NCBI RefSeq assembly: GCF_030929595.1
Contig: NZ_JAVFVR010000015.1
Span: forward strand, 167,159-231,158
Source: Flavobacterium sp. LHD-85
Lineage (GTDB): Bacteria; Bacteroidota; Bacteroidia; Flavobacteriales; Flavobacteriaceae
DNA: 64,000 bases
Reading direction: 5' to 3'
Under the pieces are notes generated by a model. It worked only from the letters and a program-made list of their open reading frames with translations. It was not told where the DNA came from and ran no database searches. Numbering within the stretch: position 1 is the first letter of the stretch; each line of letters begins with the position of its first letter. This document shows, piece after piece, positions 50,841-58,851 of this stretch. Made by a program: the position numbers and the translations under genes.

Positions 50841-52268
50841 ATGTTATCGCAAGTTCCGACAACGGCTATTTTGAAGAAATCGGATGCTGAGGCAAAAGTA
50901 AAAGTAGCCTATGATGGTGGAACTCCTCAGTTTAAACCTATTGATGGAACAAAAATGCAATATGCAAGTAATACGCAGGAGAAGATTGTAAAAGTAGGTG
51001 ATTTGTATTATTTGTGTTTTCAGGCAGTTTGGTTTATGTCGACAAGTCCGAATGGACCTTGGAAAACATGTGATTCTGTTCCGAAAGAAATTTATACGAT
51101 TCCGCCAAGCTCGCCAGTGTATAATGTTACGTATGTAACGCAAACCACAACCGATACAACAGTTGAAAGTAGTGCAACAGCAGGTTATTTGGGTGCTTTT
51201 ATTATTGGTGCAACATTCGGCGCTATATTGACTTACGGCACAGGATGGTATTATCCTCCTTATATGTATTATGGCGGAATGTATCCAATTTATCGTCCGT
51301 GGCCTTATGCGTACGGGGGTGGAGCGGTTTATAATCCTTGGACAGGAGGCTATGCCGCAGGTAGACGCGTTTACGGACCTTATGGAGCAGCTGGAACTTC
51401 GGCTTGGTATAATCCTGCAACGGGAAGATACGGTCGTTCTGCAAGCGTGCAAGGCTGGTACGGCGGGCGTACGGCTGCAAGCACATATAATCCGTGGACG
51501 GGAAATTATGCAAGAACCAATCAAGGGCATAACGCGTATGCACAATGGGGACATTCGGCTGCGACAAATGGAAATCAGTGGGCACAAACGGGACATATTA
51601 CCACAAGACGCGGAACAGCTATTGGTTATGAAACTTCAGGAGGAAATAAAGGTGTAATTACACACAGAAGAGGCGGAGGAACTACGATTCATACCAATAA
51701 TAATGTTTACGCAGGCCACGACGGACATGTTTATAAAAGAGATGCCAATGGAAATTGGAGCCATTATAATAACGGAAACGGTGGCTGGACGCAAGCAGGA
51801 ACTTTGGGTTCATCTAAAAAAGCAGGTGAAGGAATTCAGAATAGAGCTAACCAAGGACTTGGAGCAAATGGAGCAGGCGAACGAATTCAACGCGATAATC
51901 AAGGGCTTGGTGCAAATGGAGCAGGAGAAAGGATTCAGCGTGATAACAATCAGGGACTTGGAGCAAATGGAGCGGGAGAACGTATGCAGCGTGATAACCA
52001 AAATCTAGGTGGTGAAACCCGAATGGGAGACGGAATGCGAGATAATTTCCCGAAAGCAGATCAAACGCTCGGACAGCCAAATAAACCGCTTGGAGAAGCT
52101 GGACGTTCAGATATTACAAATGATCTCGATCGTTCGGCTATGTCAAGAGATCGCGGTGAAATGCAAACTCGAAACTTTCAGAATATCCAAAGAAGCGGAG
52201 GTTTTAATGGAGGCGGCTTCGGCGGTGGCGGTTTTAGAGGCGGAGGAGGCTTTAGAGGTAGAAGATAA
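50841..52268 (+). CDS. C-terminal part of the same protein, Gly-rich surface tail
   Basis: In frame with the gene above, separated by TAG and six codons, this part starts MLSQVPTTAIL. It begins with another module GTKMQYASNTQEKIVKVGDLYYLCFQAVWFMSTSPNGPWKT. A hydrophobic segment (TAGYLGAFIIGATFGAILTYG), then Tyr/Gly-rich sequence (WYNPATGRYGRS), follow. Three copies of GLGANGAGER-hQRDN (about 51850-52000) and a GGGF-rich end finish it. The tail resembles low-complexity surface or adhesion proteins. Either this half is silent, is re-initiated at 50841, or is made by readthrough. Confidence that it is part of the upstream gene is high. Confidence 0.82.
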   Translation: MLSQVPTTAILKKSDAEAKVKVAYDGGTPQFKPIDGTKMQYASNTQEKIVKVGDLYYLCFQAVWFMSTSPNGPWKTCDSVPKEIYTIPPSSPVYNVTYVTQTTTDTTVESSATAGYLGAFIIGATFGAILTYGTGWYYPPYMYYGGMYPIYRPWPYAYGGGAVYNPWTGGYAAGRRVYGPYGAAGTSAWYNPATGRYGRSASVQGWYGGRTAASTYNPWTGNYARTNQGHNAYAQWGHSAATNGNQWAQTGHITTRRGTAIGYETSGGNKGVITHRRGGGTTIHTNNNVYAGHDGHVYKRDANGNWSHYNNGNGGWTQAGTLGSSKKAGEGIQNRANQGLGANGAGERIQRDNQGLGANGAGERIQRDNNQGLGANGAGERMQRDNQNLGGETRMGDGMRDNFPKADQTLGQPNKPLGEAGRSDITNDLDRSAMSRDRGEMQTRNFQNIQRSGGFNGGGFGGGGFRGGGGFRGRR

Positions 52269-52320
52269 AAAGTCGAAAGTCAAAAGTCGAAAGTTTAAAT
52301 AAAAGTTAGTTATAATTCAG

Positions 52321-52366
52321 AAAAATCAGGATGGCGGTAAAATGCTAATCCTGATTTTTTTTTTTG
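52321..52366 (+). terminator. Intrinsic terminator
   Basis: AAAAATCAGGAT pairs with ATCCTGATTTTT over 12 bp, followed by about 7 more T. It lies 52 bp after the split lipoprotein gene. Confidence 0.85.
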
Positions 52367-52446
52367 CTCATTTTGCCACAAAGGCGCTAGGGCACTAAGT
52401 TTTCTTTTTAAAGTTTTGTGAATTTTTATTTTATTCAAAAGATTTA

Positions 52447-52545
52447 TTTCACGCAGATTTTAAATAATTTAAGCAGATAAAGGCAAATTGTTTTCTAAAA
52501 TCTCAAAAATTAAATCTGCTAAAATCTGCTGGATCTGCGTGAAAC
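52447..52545. repeat. Family-1 palindrome
   Basis: TTTCACGCAGATTTTAAAT and ATCTGCGTGAAAC bound the element, and AAATCTGCTAAAATCTGCT lies inside. It occupies part of the 572-bp gap between the split gene and the cupin; the rest has a GATAGCTATCGGG palindrome near 52640 and the direct-repeat element. Confidence 0.8.
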
Positions 52546-52725
52546 AAAAATCCTTTTAATCCTTTTAATCTGGGGCAAAAAAATAAAGACAAACTTTGCG
52601 ATTTCATGTCTTTTCGAGATTAAAAAGACTTAGCTCCCGATAGCTATCGGGATTGCGTAAGTACTAGCGTGCTTTGTGGTTAAACCTCAAACATTTCACA
52701 TCTTACAAATCACAACTTACGCGTT

Positions 52726-52799
52726 GTCCAGTTCACCTTAGAGTTTGTCCGTTTCACCTATTTTCTGATTTCGTATGAAGGGGTATCGAAATACTTTTG
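52726..52799 (+). promoter_or_regulatory. Direct-repeat activator site with -7 box, cupin gene
   Basis: Half-sites GTCCAGTTCACC (52726) and GTCCGTTTCACC (52747) are exactly 21 bp apart. The gap to a -7 box TACTTTTG (52792-52799) is 33 bp, and 41 bp more to the ATG. The same element and spacing precede two other genes (53409 and 58714). Spacing of two helical turns fits a dimeric activator such as LytTR or AraC types. Confidence 0.75.
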
Positions 52800-52840
52800 A
52801 CAAAGAAATTAACGAAAACAAATAATTTAAATCAGAAGTT

Positions 52841-53251
52841 ATGGAAACGAAAAAACAAAAAACATGGGTTATAATCGCAATTATTGTTTTAGGAATTATT
52901 GCCTTTTTAGTTCCGAATCAGATTGCAGCACAAGGAGTAAAACGCATTGATTTGCAAAAACATGATCTAAGTACTCCAGGAAAAGAAATGGTTCAAGCAC
53001 GAATCGATTTTGATGGACATTCAGCTTTCGGCAAACATTCTCATCCAGGCGAAGAAGTCATTTACGTCGTTGAAGGTTCGCTGGAATATCAGATCGAAGG
53101 AGAAAAGCCTGTAACATTAAAAGCTGGGGAAGTGCTTTTTATTCCGGCGGGCGTGGTGCATTCCGCTAAAAATAATACAGATGTGAAAGCATCAGAGCTA
53201 GCAACTTATATCGTGGAAAAAGGGAAACCGATACTTGTAATGAAAAAATAG
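52841..53251 (+). CDS. Membrane-anchored cupin-domain protein
   Basis: This 136-residue protein has a membrane anchor or signal (WVIIAIIVLGIIAFLVPNQIAAQ) followed by a single cupin. Cupin motif 1 is AFGKHSHPGEEVIYVVEGSLEY (H, H, E ligands) and motif 2 is VLFIPAGVVHSAKN (H ligand), so a metal can be bound. Substrate unknown; relatives act in detoxification or as sensors. It is preceded by the conserved direct-repeat site, shared with a hydrolase and a DoxX-like gene, so it probably belongs to the same regulon. Confidence 0.88.
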   Translation: METKKQKTWVIIAIIVLGIIAFLVPNQIAAQGVKRIDLQKHDLSTPGKEMVQARIDFDGHSAFGKHSHPGEEVIYVVEGSLEYQIEGEKPVTLKAGEVLFIPAGVVHSAKNNTDVKASELATYIVEKGKPILVMKK

Positions 53252-53408
53252 TTCCAAGTTTAAGGTTCTAGCCGCGAAGACTCGAAGACTTAAAGATTTA
53301 TTTTATCACAAAGTCCACAAAGATTTTTATTGTAAATACCTTAATAGTAATTATTCTTTATAAAAAGAAACTTAGTGCCTTCGTGTCTTTGTGGCAAAAT
53401 CCTTCCCT

Positions 53409-53482
53409 GTCCATTTCACCCTCAACTTTGTCCACTTCACCTTTTTTTACCTTTTAAAACAAACATTGTCAAAATACCTTTG
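53409..53482 (+). promoter_or_regulatory. Direct-repeat activator site with -7 box, hydrolase gene
   Basis: GTCCATTTCACC (53409) and GTCCACTTCACC (53430) lie 21 bp apart; the -7 box TACCTTTG is at 53475-53482, again after a 33-bp gap. Downstream TTTGACGAAGAAATTAAC matches TTTGACAAAGAAATTAAC at the cupin promoter. The remainder of the 275-bp gap has no gene. Confidence 0.75.
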
Positions 53483-53526
53483 ACGAAGAAATTAACTGAT
53501 AATCAACTAATCAAAAAATAAAAATT

Positions 53527-54513
53527 ATGAAAACACTATCCAATATTCTAATCGCTATTCTTTTTATGAATGCAGCTTTTATTCAAGCACAGACTTCAAC
53601 ACAAAAAACAATTGAAGTAAATAGTTCTATAGGAACTTTAAAACAAATCAATGCTGGATTATTAAATGTAGGTTATACCGAAGCAGGTCCGTCAAACGGA
53701 ACTCCAGTAATCTTGCTTCACGGCTGGCCATATGATATTTACAGTTACAACGAAGTCGTTCCGATTTTGGTAGCAAAAGGATACCACGTTTTTACACCTT
53801 ATTTACGCGGATTCGGGACAACGACTTTCCTTTCTAAAGATACTTTCAGAAACGGCCAGCAGGCAGCATTAGCAAGTGATATTATTGCTTTTATGGATGC
53901 GCTAAAAATTGACAAAGCCGTTATTGCAGGTTTCGATTGGGGCGCAAGAACAGCAGTGGTAGTATCTGCACTTTGGCCAGAACGTGTAAAAGGTTTGGTT
54001 TCGGTAAGTGGTTATTTGGTGGTGAACTTAGAAGCAAACTTAAAACCTCTTCCTCCAACAGCTGAGTTAGGATGGTGGTACCAATATTATTTCGCAACCG
54101 AAAGAGGAAAACAAGGTTACACTCAAAACACGTACGATTTTAATAAACTAATCTGGAAAATCGCTTCTCCGCTATGGAATTTTGACAAAGCAACTTACGA
54201 TCAAACAGCTCAGTCTTTTGATAATCCAGATCACGTAGCGATTGTGATTCACAATTATAGATGGAGACAATCTCTTGAGGCGGGAGAAGCAAAATATGAT
54301 AATCTAGAAAAACGTTTGGCAACAAAACCAGAGATTAAAGTTCCAACTATTACAATAGGAAGTGATTTTGACGGCGCTTTCGCAGATGGAAAAGCCTACG
54401 CAAACAAATTTACAGGTAAATACGAACACAGAATTTTAAAAGGAATCGGACACAACGTTCCGCAAGAAGATCCAAAGGCATTTGCACAAGCGATAATTGA
54501 TGTTTCTAAATAA
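53527..54513 (+). CDS. Secreted alpha/beta hydrolase, epoxide hydrolase/haloalkane dehalogenase type
   Basis: The enzyme (328 residues) has a signal peptide (NILIAILFMNAAFIQAQ) and then the fold start VILLHGWPYDIYSYNEVVP (HGWP oxyanion motif, 65-68). The nucleophile elbow is AGFDWGAR with D137, so the nucleophile is Asp, as in epoxide hydrolases and haloalkane dehalogenases, not Ser. The base is H in GHNVPQEDPKAFA. A cap domain lies between. Periplasmic substrate unknown; removal of a reactive epoxide or electrophile is plausible. It carries the shared 21-bp direct-repeat promoter. Confidence 0.9.
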   Translation: MKTLSNILIAILFMNAAFIQAQTSTQKTIEVNSSIGTLKQINAGLLNVGYTEAGPSNGTPVILLHGWPYDIYSYNEVVPILVAKGYHVFTPYLRGFGTTTFLSKDTFRNGQQAALASDIIAFMDALKIDKAVIAGFDWGARTAVVVSALWPERVKGLVSVSGYLVVNLEANLKPLPPTAELGWWYQYYFATERGKQGYTQNTYDFNKLIWKIASPLWNFDKATYDQTAQSFDNPDHVAIVIHNYRWRQSLEAGEAKYDNLEKRLATKPEIKVPTITIGSDFDGAFADGKAYANKFTGKYEHRILKGIGHNVPQEDPKAFAQAIIDVSK

Positions 54514-54611
54514 ATTCCAATTTTTTGAAATTCCAAATTCCAAATTCAATATCAAAAAATAGTAACAATAAACATTTCACTTTTTACAAATAACATTTTA
54601 CACAAAAAATC

Positions 54612-55022
54612 ATGAGCACAAAAATTTTATACACAGGAAAAACACACACAACAGGCGGTAGAGAAGGAGCTTCTCAAAGTTCAGACGAACAATTGAACAT
54701 CAAATTAAGTACACCGGGATCTTCGCGTCCAGGAACAAATCCAGAACAGTTGTTTGCTGCGGGATGGTCGGCTTGTTTTATTGGAGCTTTAGGAATTGCA
54801 GCTTCTAAACTTGGCGTTAGACTTCCAGCAGAAACCGCTGTAGATGCCGAAGTAGATTTGTGCGTAACAGAAGGAGAATATTCTCTTCAGGCAAGATTAA
54901 ATATAAGTCTTCCTGGAATTGACACTTCAACAGCAGAAGCTTTGGCGGCTCAAGCGCATCAGACTTGTCCATATTCTAAAGCAACAAGAGGAAATATAAA
55001 CGTTGAGATTAATATTCTTTAA
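54612..55022 (+). CDS. ohr: Organic hydroperoxide resistance protein
   Basis: This 136-residue thiol peroxidase reduces organic hydroperoxides, particularly fatty-acid hydroperoxides. The redox pair is C55 in AAGWSACFIGALG and C119 in HQTCPYSKATRGN, with the Ohr-type start ILYTGKTHTTGGREG. It is directly downstream of the hydrolase on the same strand with a 98-bp gap, in a stress-response block that includes OxyR and OsmC. No OhrR-type MarR gene is nearby, so it may be controlled by another regulator. Confidence 0.95.
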   Translation: MSTKILYTGKTHTTGGREGASQSSDEQLNIKLSTPGSSRPGTNPEQLFAAGWSACFIGALGIAASKLGVRLPAETAVDAEVDLCVTEGEYSLQARLNISLPGIDTSTAEALAAQAHQTCPYSKATRGNINVEINIL

Positions 55023-55081
55023 AAGAGTTTTAAGTTATGAATTATGAGTTATGAGTTGATTCGAGAACTCAACTCTCAACT

Positions 55082-55112
55082 AACCTGACAGGTTTTTAAA
55101 ACCTGTCAGGTT
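55082..55112 (+). terminator. Perfect palindrome, likely terminator of ohr
   Basis: AACCTGACAGGTTTT and AAAACCTGTCAGGTT are exact inverted complements with almost no loop; T-rich ends flank both sides. It lies 59 bp after the ohr stop and 7 bp before the next start. The same ACCTGACAGGTTT unit is a frequent Bacteroidota intergenic repeat as far as I know. Confidence 0.6.
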
Positions 55113-55118
55113 TAATAA

Positions 55119-55865
55119 ATGCAATTTATGAAAAAGATAAAATTATTAAGTAGCTTTTTAATGTTATTTCTTTTAGTTGGAAATAGCGTTTTCAGTCAGA
55201 ACTCAGATAAAAAAGGTTTTGCGCTTTTAGAATTATACACTTCAGAAGGCTGTTCGAGCTGTCCGCCAGCAGATGAATTGTTAGGACGAATTCAGAATGA
55301 ATACCACGATAAAAATGTTTATGTATTGGCTTATCATGTAGATTATTGGGACAAACAAGGCTGGAAAGACATTTTCAGTAATCCTGATTTTACCAAAAGA
55401 CAATACGATTACGCCCAATTTATAGGAAAAGAACCAATCTACACGCCTCAAGTAATCATTAACGGAAAAACAGATTATATCGGTTCTCAGGAAACGAGTT
55501 TGCGAAACGGAATTAAATCGGCACTTTCTAAACCAGCTTCAGCAAGTTTAAATTTAGACGCCAATCAAAATGAAAGTTCAATTTCTATAAATTATAATGT
55601 AGAAGGCACTTCAAAAAACAGTCGTTTATTAATTGCTGTTGTTCAGAAAGAAGCTAAAAGCAATGTAAAAAGAGGCGAGAATGCTCACAGGGTTTTATCG
55701 CATTATCAAATTGTTCGTAATCTGCAATCTGTAGATTTAAATAAAATAAAAAAAGGAACAGCATCTATTCATCTTCCTAAAAATTATAATGCACAGGATT
55801 TCGAAATTATTGGATTTGTTCAAGATATGAATTCAGGTGCTATTTTGGGAGTTAAGAGAGCTTAG
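55119..55865 (+). CDS. DUF1223 thioredoxin-like secreted protein
   Basis: This 248-residue protein has a signal peptide (IKLLSSFLMLFLLVGNSVFS) and then the DUF1223 core: LLELYTSEGCSSCPPADELLGRI with a CxxC pair, VYVLAYHVDYWDKQGWKDIFSNPDFTKRQYDYA, and IYTPQVIINGK. The fold is thioredoxin-like, so a periplasmic redox role is plausible, with no known substrate. ATG 55119 is given; ATG 55128 would also suit. It may be co-transcribed with ohr in part, though a palindrome intervenes. Confidence 0.87.
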   Translation: MQFMKKIKLLSSFLMLFLLVGNSVFSQNSDKKGFALLELYTSEGCSSCPPADELLGRIQNEYHDKNVYVLAYHVDYWDKQGWKDIFSNPDFTKRQYDYAQFIGKEPIYTPQVIINGKTDYIGSQETSLRNGIKSALSKPASASLNLDANQNESSISINYNVEGTSKNSRLLIAVVQKEAKSNVKRGENAHRVLSHYQIVRNLQSVDLNKIKKGTASIHLPKNYNAQDFEIIGFVQDMNSGAILGVKRA

Positions 55866-55881
55866 TTTTAGTATTAAAATA

Positions 55882-55949
55882 TTCTCTCGCAGATTTTGGA
55901 GATTATGCAGATAAAAAATCCGCTAGATCTGCTAAATCTGCGAGAGAAA
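55882..55949. repeat. Family-1 palindrome with compensatory change (TCTCGCAGA...TCTGCGAGA)
   Basis: The arms read TTCTCTCGCAGATTTT and AAATCTGCGAGAGAA instead of TTTCACGCAGATTTT and AAATCTGCGTGAAA. Both arms changed together, so the hairpin is kept. Another copy of partial arms lies at about 56030-56065 (ATCTGCAAAATCTGCT). Confidence 0.78.
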
Positions 55950-56122
55950 TTTTCTCATTTCACAAAAAAAGAGGATAAAAACTTTGCGACTCTGCGTCTT
56001 TGCGAGATTAAAAAAGGAAATCGAAATTATCTGCAAAATCTGCTAAAATCCTATAAAATCTGCATGAAATCTTTTTCAAATAAACCTATCTTTGATTCTC
56101 AGGATAACAAACCAATTACAAT

Positions 56123-57139
56123 ATGGAAAAAACAAAACGTTTTCAGGTTTCGCTCAAAGTTATTTGGGGAAGTTCGGTTGCATTGGCAGTTATGGCTTCG
56201 ATACCTAAATTATTTGATGCCGATTCTACACCTGGAGACCTTATTATAAATTCTTCGATTACGCTGTTGTTTTCCCTTTTTATATGGTATTACAATATTT
56301 ACAGTTTGCCAAAATTTTCTGCTAATCATGCCAATAAAAGTCTCTTTAATTGGAAACTTTTATTGAGTGTTATTCTAGGGATTGTTTTAATGGTGATTCT
56401 TGTAATCGCGCATCAAGAACTATTTCAGGTTTCAAAAATGGATGCGCCAATCATGTTTGAGCTTCGCGGAGTTTTAATCAACTTGATTGTGTATATGTTT
56501 CTGCATTTGCTTTTTCAAAATTATCAGACACAGCAAATGGGAGTAGAACTAGAACGTACAAAAGCCGTAAATCTCGGCGCTCAATACGAATTATTGAAAC
56601 AGCAGGTTAATCCGCATTTTTTGTTTAATAGTTTGAATACGCTGAAATCTATGGTCGATATCCAAGATCCGCAGAGTTCAGATTTTATTTTGAAATTATC
56701 AGACTTTTATCGTTTTACGCTTGAAAGCAGAAAAATGGATTTGATTCCGCTAAGCGAAGAACTTCAGATTCTAGATTCGTACGTTTACCTGTTGAAAGCA
56801 CGTTTTGAAGACGGATTTGTTTTAGAAAACGAAGTAAATCCAAAACAGTACGATTCGGCAATTCCGCCTTTCACTTTGCAATTATTGATTGAAAATTGCA
56901 TCAAGCACAATGTCGTTTCTTTAGACAAACCTTTAAAAATAAAACTTTATACAGAAAATGAGTTTTTGGTTGTTGAAAATAAAATTCAGCTCAAAAGAGG
57001 CGCCGTGTCTACAGGTGTTGGTTTAGATAATATCAACCAGCGTTTTATGCACCTGATTCACAAAGAAATTGAAATTGACAAAGACGAAACTACCTTTAAA
57101 GTAAAAATACCACTTAATTATGACTATCATAATAATTGA
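56123..57139 (+). CDS. LytS-type sensor histidine kinase
   Basis: This 338-residue kinase has four N-terminal membrane helices (about 10-30, 43-58, 78-97 and 113-131) and the His_kinase domain of the LytS family. The phospho-acceptor H165 is in QQVNPHFLFNSLNTLKS, and the ATP-binding region follows (NCIKHNV and TGVGLDNINQRF). It overlaps its regulator by 20 bp. No ligand domain is visible beyond the membrane part. It probably drives the LytTR regulator whose predicted sites are upstream of the cupin, hydrolase and DoxX-like genes. Confidence 0.92.
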   Translation: MEKTKRFQVSLKVIWGSSVALAVMASIPKLFDADSTPGDLIINSSITLLFSLFIWYYNIYSLPKFSANHANKSLFNWKLLLSVILGIVLMVILVIAHQELFQVSKMDAPIMFELRGVLINLIVYMFLHLLFQNYQTQQMGVELERTKAVNLGAQYELLKQQVNPHFLFNSLNTLKSMVDIQDPQSSDFILKLSDFYRFTLESRKMDLIPLSEELQILDSYVYLLKARFEDGFVLENEVNPKQYDSAIPPFTLQLLIENCIKHNVVSLDKPLKIKLYTENEFLVVENKIQLKRGAVSTGVGLDNINQRFMHLIHKEIEIDKDETTFKVKIPLNYDYHNN

Positions 57140-57887
57140 AGATGAAGTAAAAACGGCCAAAGCACTTGGTCAGCTAATTCTGAGCATCAGACCCGATGTT
57201 CAGATTTTGTCGTATATACAAAGCATTGATGGAGCAGTAGATTATCTTTTAGCAAACGATCAGCCAGATCTTATTTTTATGGATATTCAGCTGGCAGACG
57301 GTCAGTGTTTTGAGATTTTTAAGAATGTTGAGGTTTTATCGCCTGTTATTTTCTGTACCGCTTTTGATGATTATGCGATCGACGCTTTTAAGTCAAACGG
57401 AATTGATTATGTTTTAAAGCCTTTTTCAAGAGATAGCATTTCGCAAGCTTTGAAGAAAGCGGGTGAACTGAAAAACTTCTTTCAGAGAAATAAAAAAGCG
57501 ATGTCCGATTTTGATTATTTGCTTACGCGAAATGGAGAAAACAAAGGAAAAAGCAGTTTTTTAGTTTTCAAAAACAACAAATATCAAACGGTTTTAACGG
57601 AGAATATTGCGTTTTTTTTCATTAAAAACGAAACGCCAACAATTATGACTTTAGATAAAAACGAATATCCGTTAACGCAGTCGTTAGATGAAATTCATAA
57701 GCTTTTATCGCCAATTCAGTTCTTTAGAGTCAATAGACAATATTTGGTTAATTTCTCGGCCATTCGCGAAGCTGAACATTATTTTTCACGTAAAATAATC
57801 GTAAAACTGAGTGTTCCAACTGAAGAAAAATTATTAGTTGGAAAAGAAAAAGCAACCGCTTTTTTAAGCTGGTTAGAAAACCGATAA
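57120..57887 (+). CDS. LytTR-family response regulator
   Basis: This 255-residue regulator has a receiver with phospho-acceptor D55 in DLIFMDIQLADG and a C-terminal LytTR DNA-binding domain (about 140-250) with FRVNRQYLVNFSAIREAEHYFSRKIIVKL. LytTR proteins bind pairs of short direct repeats about 21 bp apart, upstream of the promoter. Three sites of just that design lie at 52726, 53409 and 58714 (minus strand), so it is a candidate regulator for them. It overlaps the kinase gene by 20 bp. The link is inference. Confidence 0.92.
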   Translation: MTIIIIEDEVKTAKALGQLILSIRPDVQILSYIQSIDGAVDYLLANDQPDLIFMDIQLADGQCFEIFKNVEVLSPVIFCTAFDDYAIDAFKSNGIDYVLKPFSRDSISQALKKAGELKNFFQRNKKAMSDFDYLLTRNGENKGKSSFLVFKNNKYQTVLTENIAFFFIKNETPTIMTLDKNEYPLTQSLDEIHKLLSPIQFFRVNRQYLVNFSAIREAEHYFSRKIIVKLSVPTEEKLLVGKEKATAFLSWLENR

Positions 57888-57889
57888 AA

Positions 57890-57926
57890 CCAATTAATTT
57901 ATCGTTTTCTGAGATAAACTAATTGG
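57890..57926 (+). terminator. Candidate terminator after the LytS/LytTR operon
   Basis: CCAATTAATTTATC and GATAAACTAATTGG pair over about 14 bases, with one bulge. The T-run that follows is short (GATTTT), so strength is uncertain. Confidence 0.55.
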
Positions 57927-57933
57927 CTTGATT

Positions 57934-58014
57934 TTACAATCCGGGAAACATAAAACAGCTTATAAAAAACAAAGCCGAAAGTATAAAACAGAGAATTAGA
58001 ATGATCTTTTTCAT
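57934..58014 (-). CDS. Candidate 26-residue small membrane peptide
   Basis: The minus strand encodes MKKIILILCFILSALFFISC followed by FMFPGL and a stop. It is a signal- or lipobox-like hydrophobic peptide. A -7-like box TACTTTTG lies at 58052-58059 on the same strand, 37 bp upstream of the ATG, and the stop is followed by the hairpin of the LytTR operon in the opposite strand. Its composition and leader-like sequence support a real small gene, but its function is unknown and conservation could not be tested. Confidence 0.4.
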   Translation of the reverse strand: MKKIILILCFILSALFFISCFMFPGL

Positions 58015-58051
58015 TGTAAAAAATTAAATTTAAAGTTTGTAGAGAACATAT

Positions 58052-58059
58052 CAAAAGTA
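58052..58059 (-). promoter_or_regulatory. Candidate -7 box for the small membrane peptide
   Basis: TACTTTTG on the minus strand matches the TAnnTTTG consensus exactly. No matching -33 TTTG is seen. Predicted transcription would start about 30 bp before the ATG at 58014. Confidence 0.35.
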
Positions 58060-58090
58060 TAGTTTCTCTTTTTTAAGCTTCAGAGAAGCG

Positions 58091-58235
58091 AAATATTTAT
58101 AGAAAAAAGTATGCAGTTACAATTTAAAGCTCCGGAGGAGTGACATATTTTTTTAGGCTATGATATATGTCGCTCCGCTGGAGCTTCTTTCATGTGTCTA
58201 ATTGAAATTCTATAAATATTTTACCCCGCTGGGGT
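58091..58235. repeat. Nested palindromic element (family 6)
   Basis: Outer arms AAATATTTATAGA (58091) and TCTATAAATATTT (58209) are exact complements. Inside are AAAGCTCCGGAGGAG and GCTCCGCTGGAGCTT, and at the right end the palindrome TACCCCGCTGGGGTA. The outer arm reaches the stop codon of the DoxX-like gene, so transcripts of both strands fold here. The rest of 57888-58220 has no other gene. Confidence 0.75.
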
Positions 58236-58610
58236 ATAAGTTGCAGTGTATAATTTTCTATACATAGCATACGTTACGCTTACCATTACAAAGGCAACAA
58301 TCGCATCGGTTGCAGCACCAAAACCTAATACAGCAATTTTTGAAAAGAATGCAAAGATGATATCGAAAAATACGCCTGCGAAAACCCATTCTTTCAATCG
58401 TAATAATTTGTTCGGAATTAAAAGCGTAATAACACCAGCTACTTTAAAAACGCCAAGGATATAAATAAAATGTGCAGGATAACCCAATTGTTGTGTGATT
58501 CCCCAAACTAATGGATTATTTGTTAATTCGAAGAAACCACTTGCGCCAAACCATAAAGAAGTTAATACTGCGCCTGTCCAATAGATAATTTTTGTTGTTT
58601 TTGAGTTCAT
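58221..58610 (-). CDS. DoxX-like family membrane protein
   Basis: This 129-residue protein has four membrane helices and fits the DoxX_2 family: IIYWTGAVLTSLWFGASGFFELTNNP at the start, then GYPAHFIYILGVFKVAGVITLLIPNK and WVFAGVFFDIIFAFFSKIAVLG. Relatives are membrane proteins linked to thiosulfate/quinone oxidoreductases or oxidative stress; the exact role is unknown. Its promoter contains the same 21-bp direct repeat as the cupin and hydrolase genes, so it belongs to that putative regulon. Confidence 0.88.
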   Translation of the reverse strand: MNSKTTKIIYWTGAVLTSLWFGASGFFELTNNPLVWGITQQLGYPAHFIYILGVFKVAGVITLLIPNKLLRLKEWVFAGVFFDIIFAFFSKIAVLGFGAATDAIVAFVMVSVTYAMYRKLYTATYTPAG

Positions 58611-58640
58611 GATTTTGATATTTAAAGTTATTTAACGGTA

Positions 58641-58714
58641 CAAATGTGCGCTGAAAGCCTTAAAAACGAAATCGGAATTTTGGTGAAACGGACAAACTTT
58701 GGGGTGAACTGGAC
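58641..58714 (-). promoter_or_regulatory. Direct-repeat activator site with -7-like box, DoxX-like gene
   Basis: On the minus strand GTCCAGTTCACC (58714-58703) and GTCCGTTTCACC (58693-58682) lie 21 bp apart, then after a 33-bp gap CACATTTG (58648-58641), a variant of TAnnTTTG. Half-site sequences equal those of the cupin site except in the linker. The ATG is 30 bp further. Confidence 0.72.
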
Positions 58715-58851
58715 GCTGCTGGGCTTGGTGTTTTTTAACGCAAAGTTCGCTAAGGTTCTTTTTCTCTTTGATTGTGTTCTAAGTTCGCAAAGCTTTGTGT
58801 GGAAATATTGTGGTTTTTAATCTCGCAAAGTCGTAGAGGCGCAAAGGTTTA

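Noticed and set aside
51223..51657. Long frames on both strands inside the Gly/Tyr-rich gene
   Set aside because: They are shadows caused by the repetitive composition of the real gene at 50841-52268.
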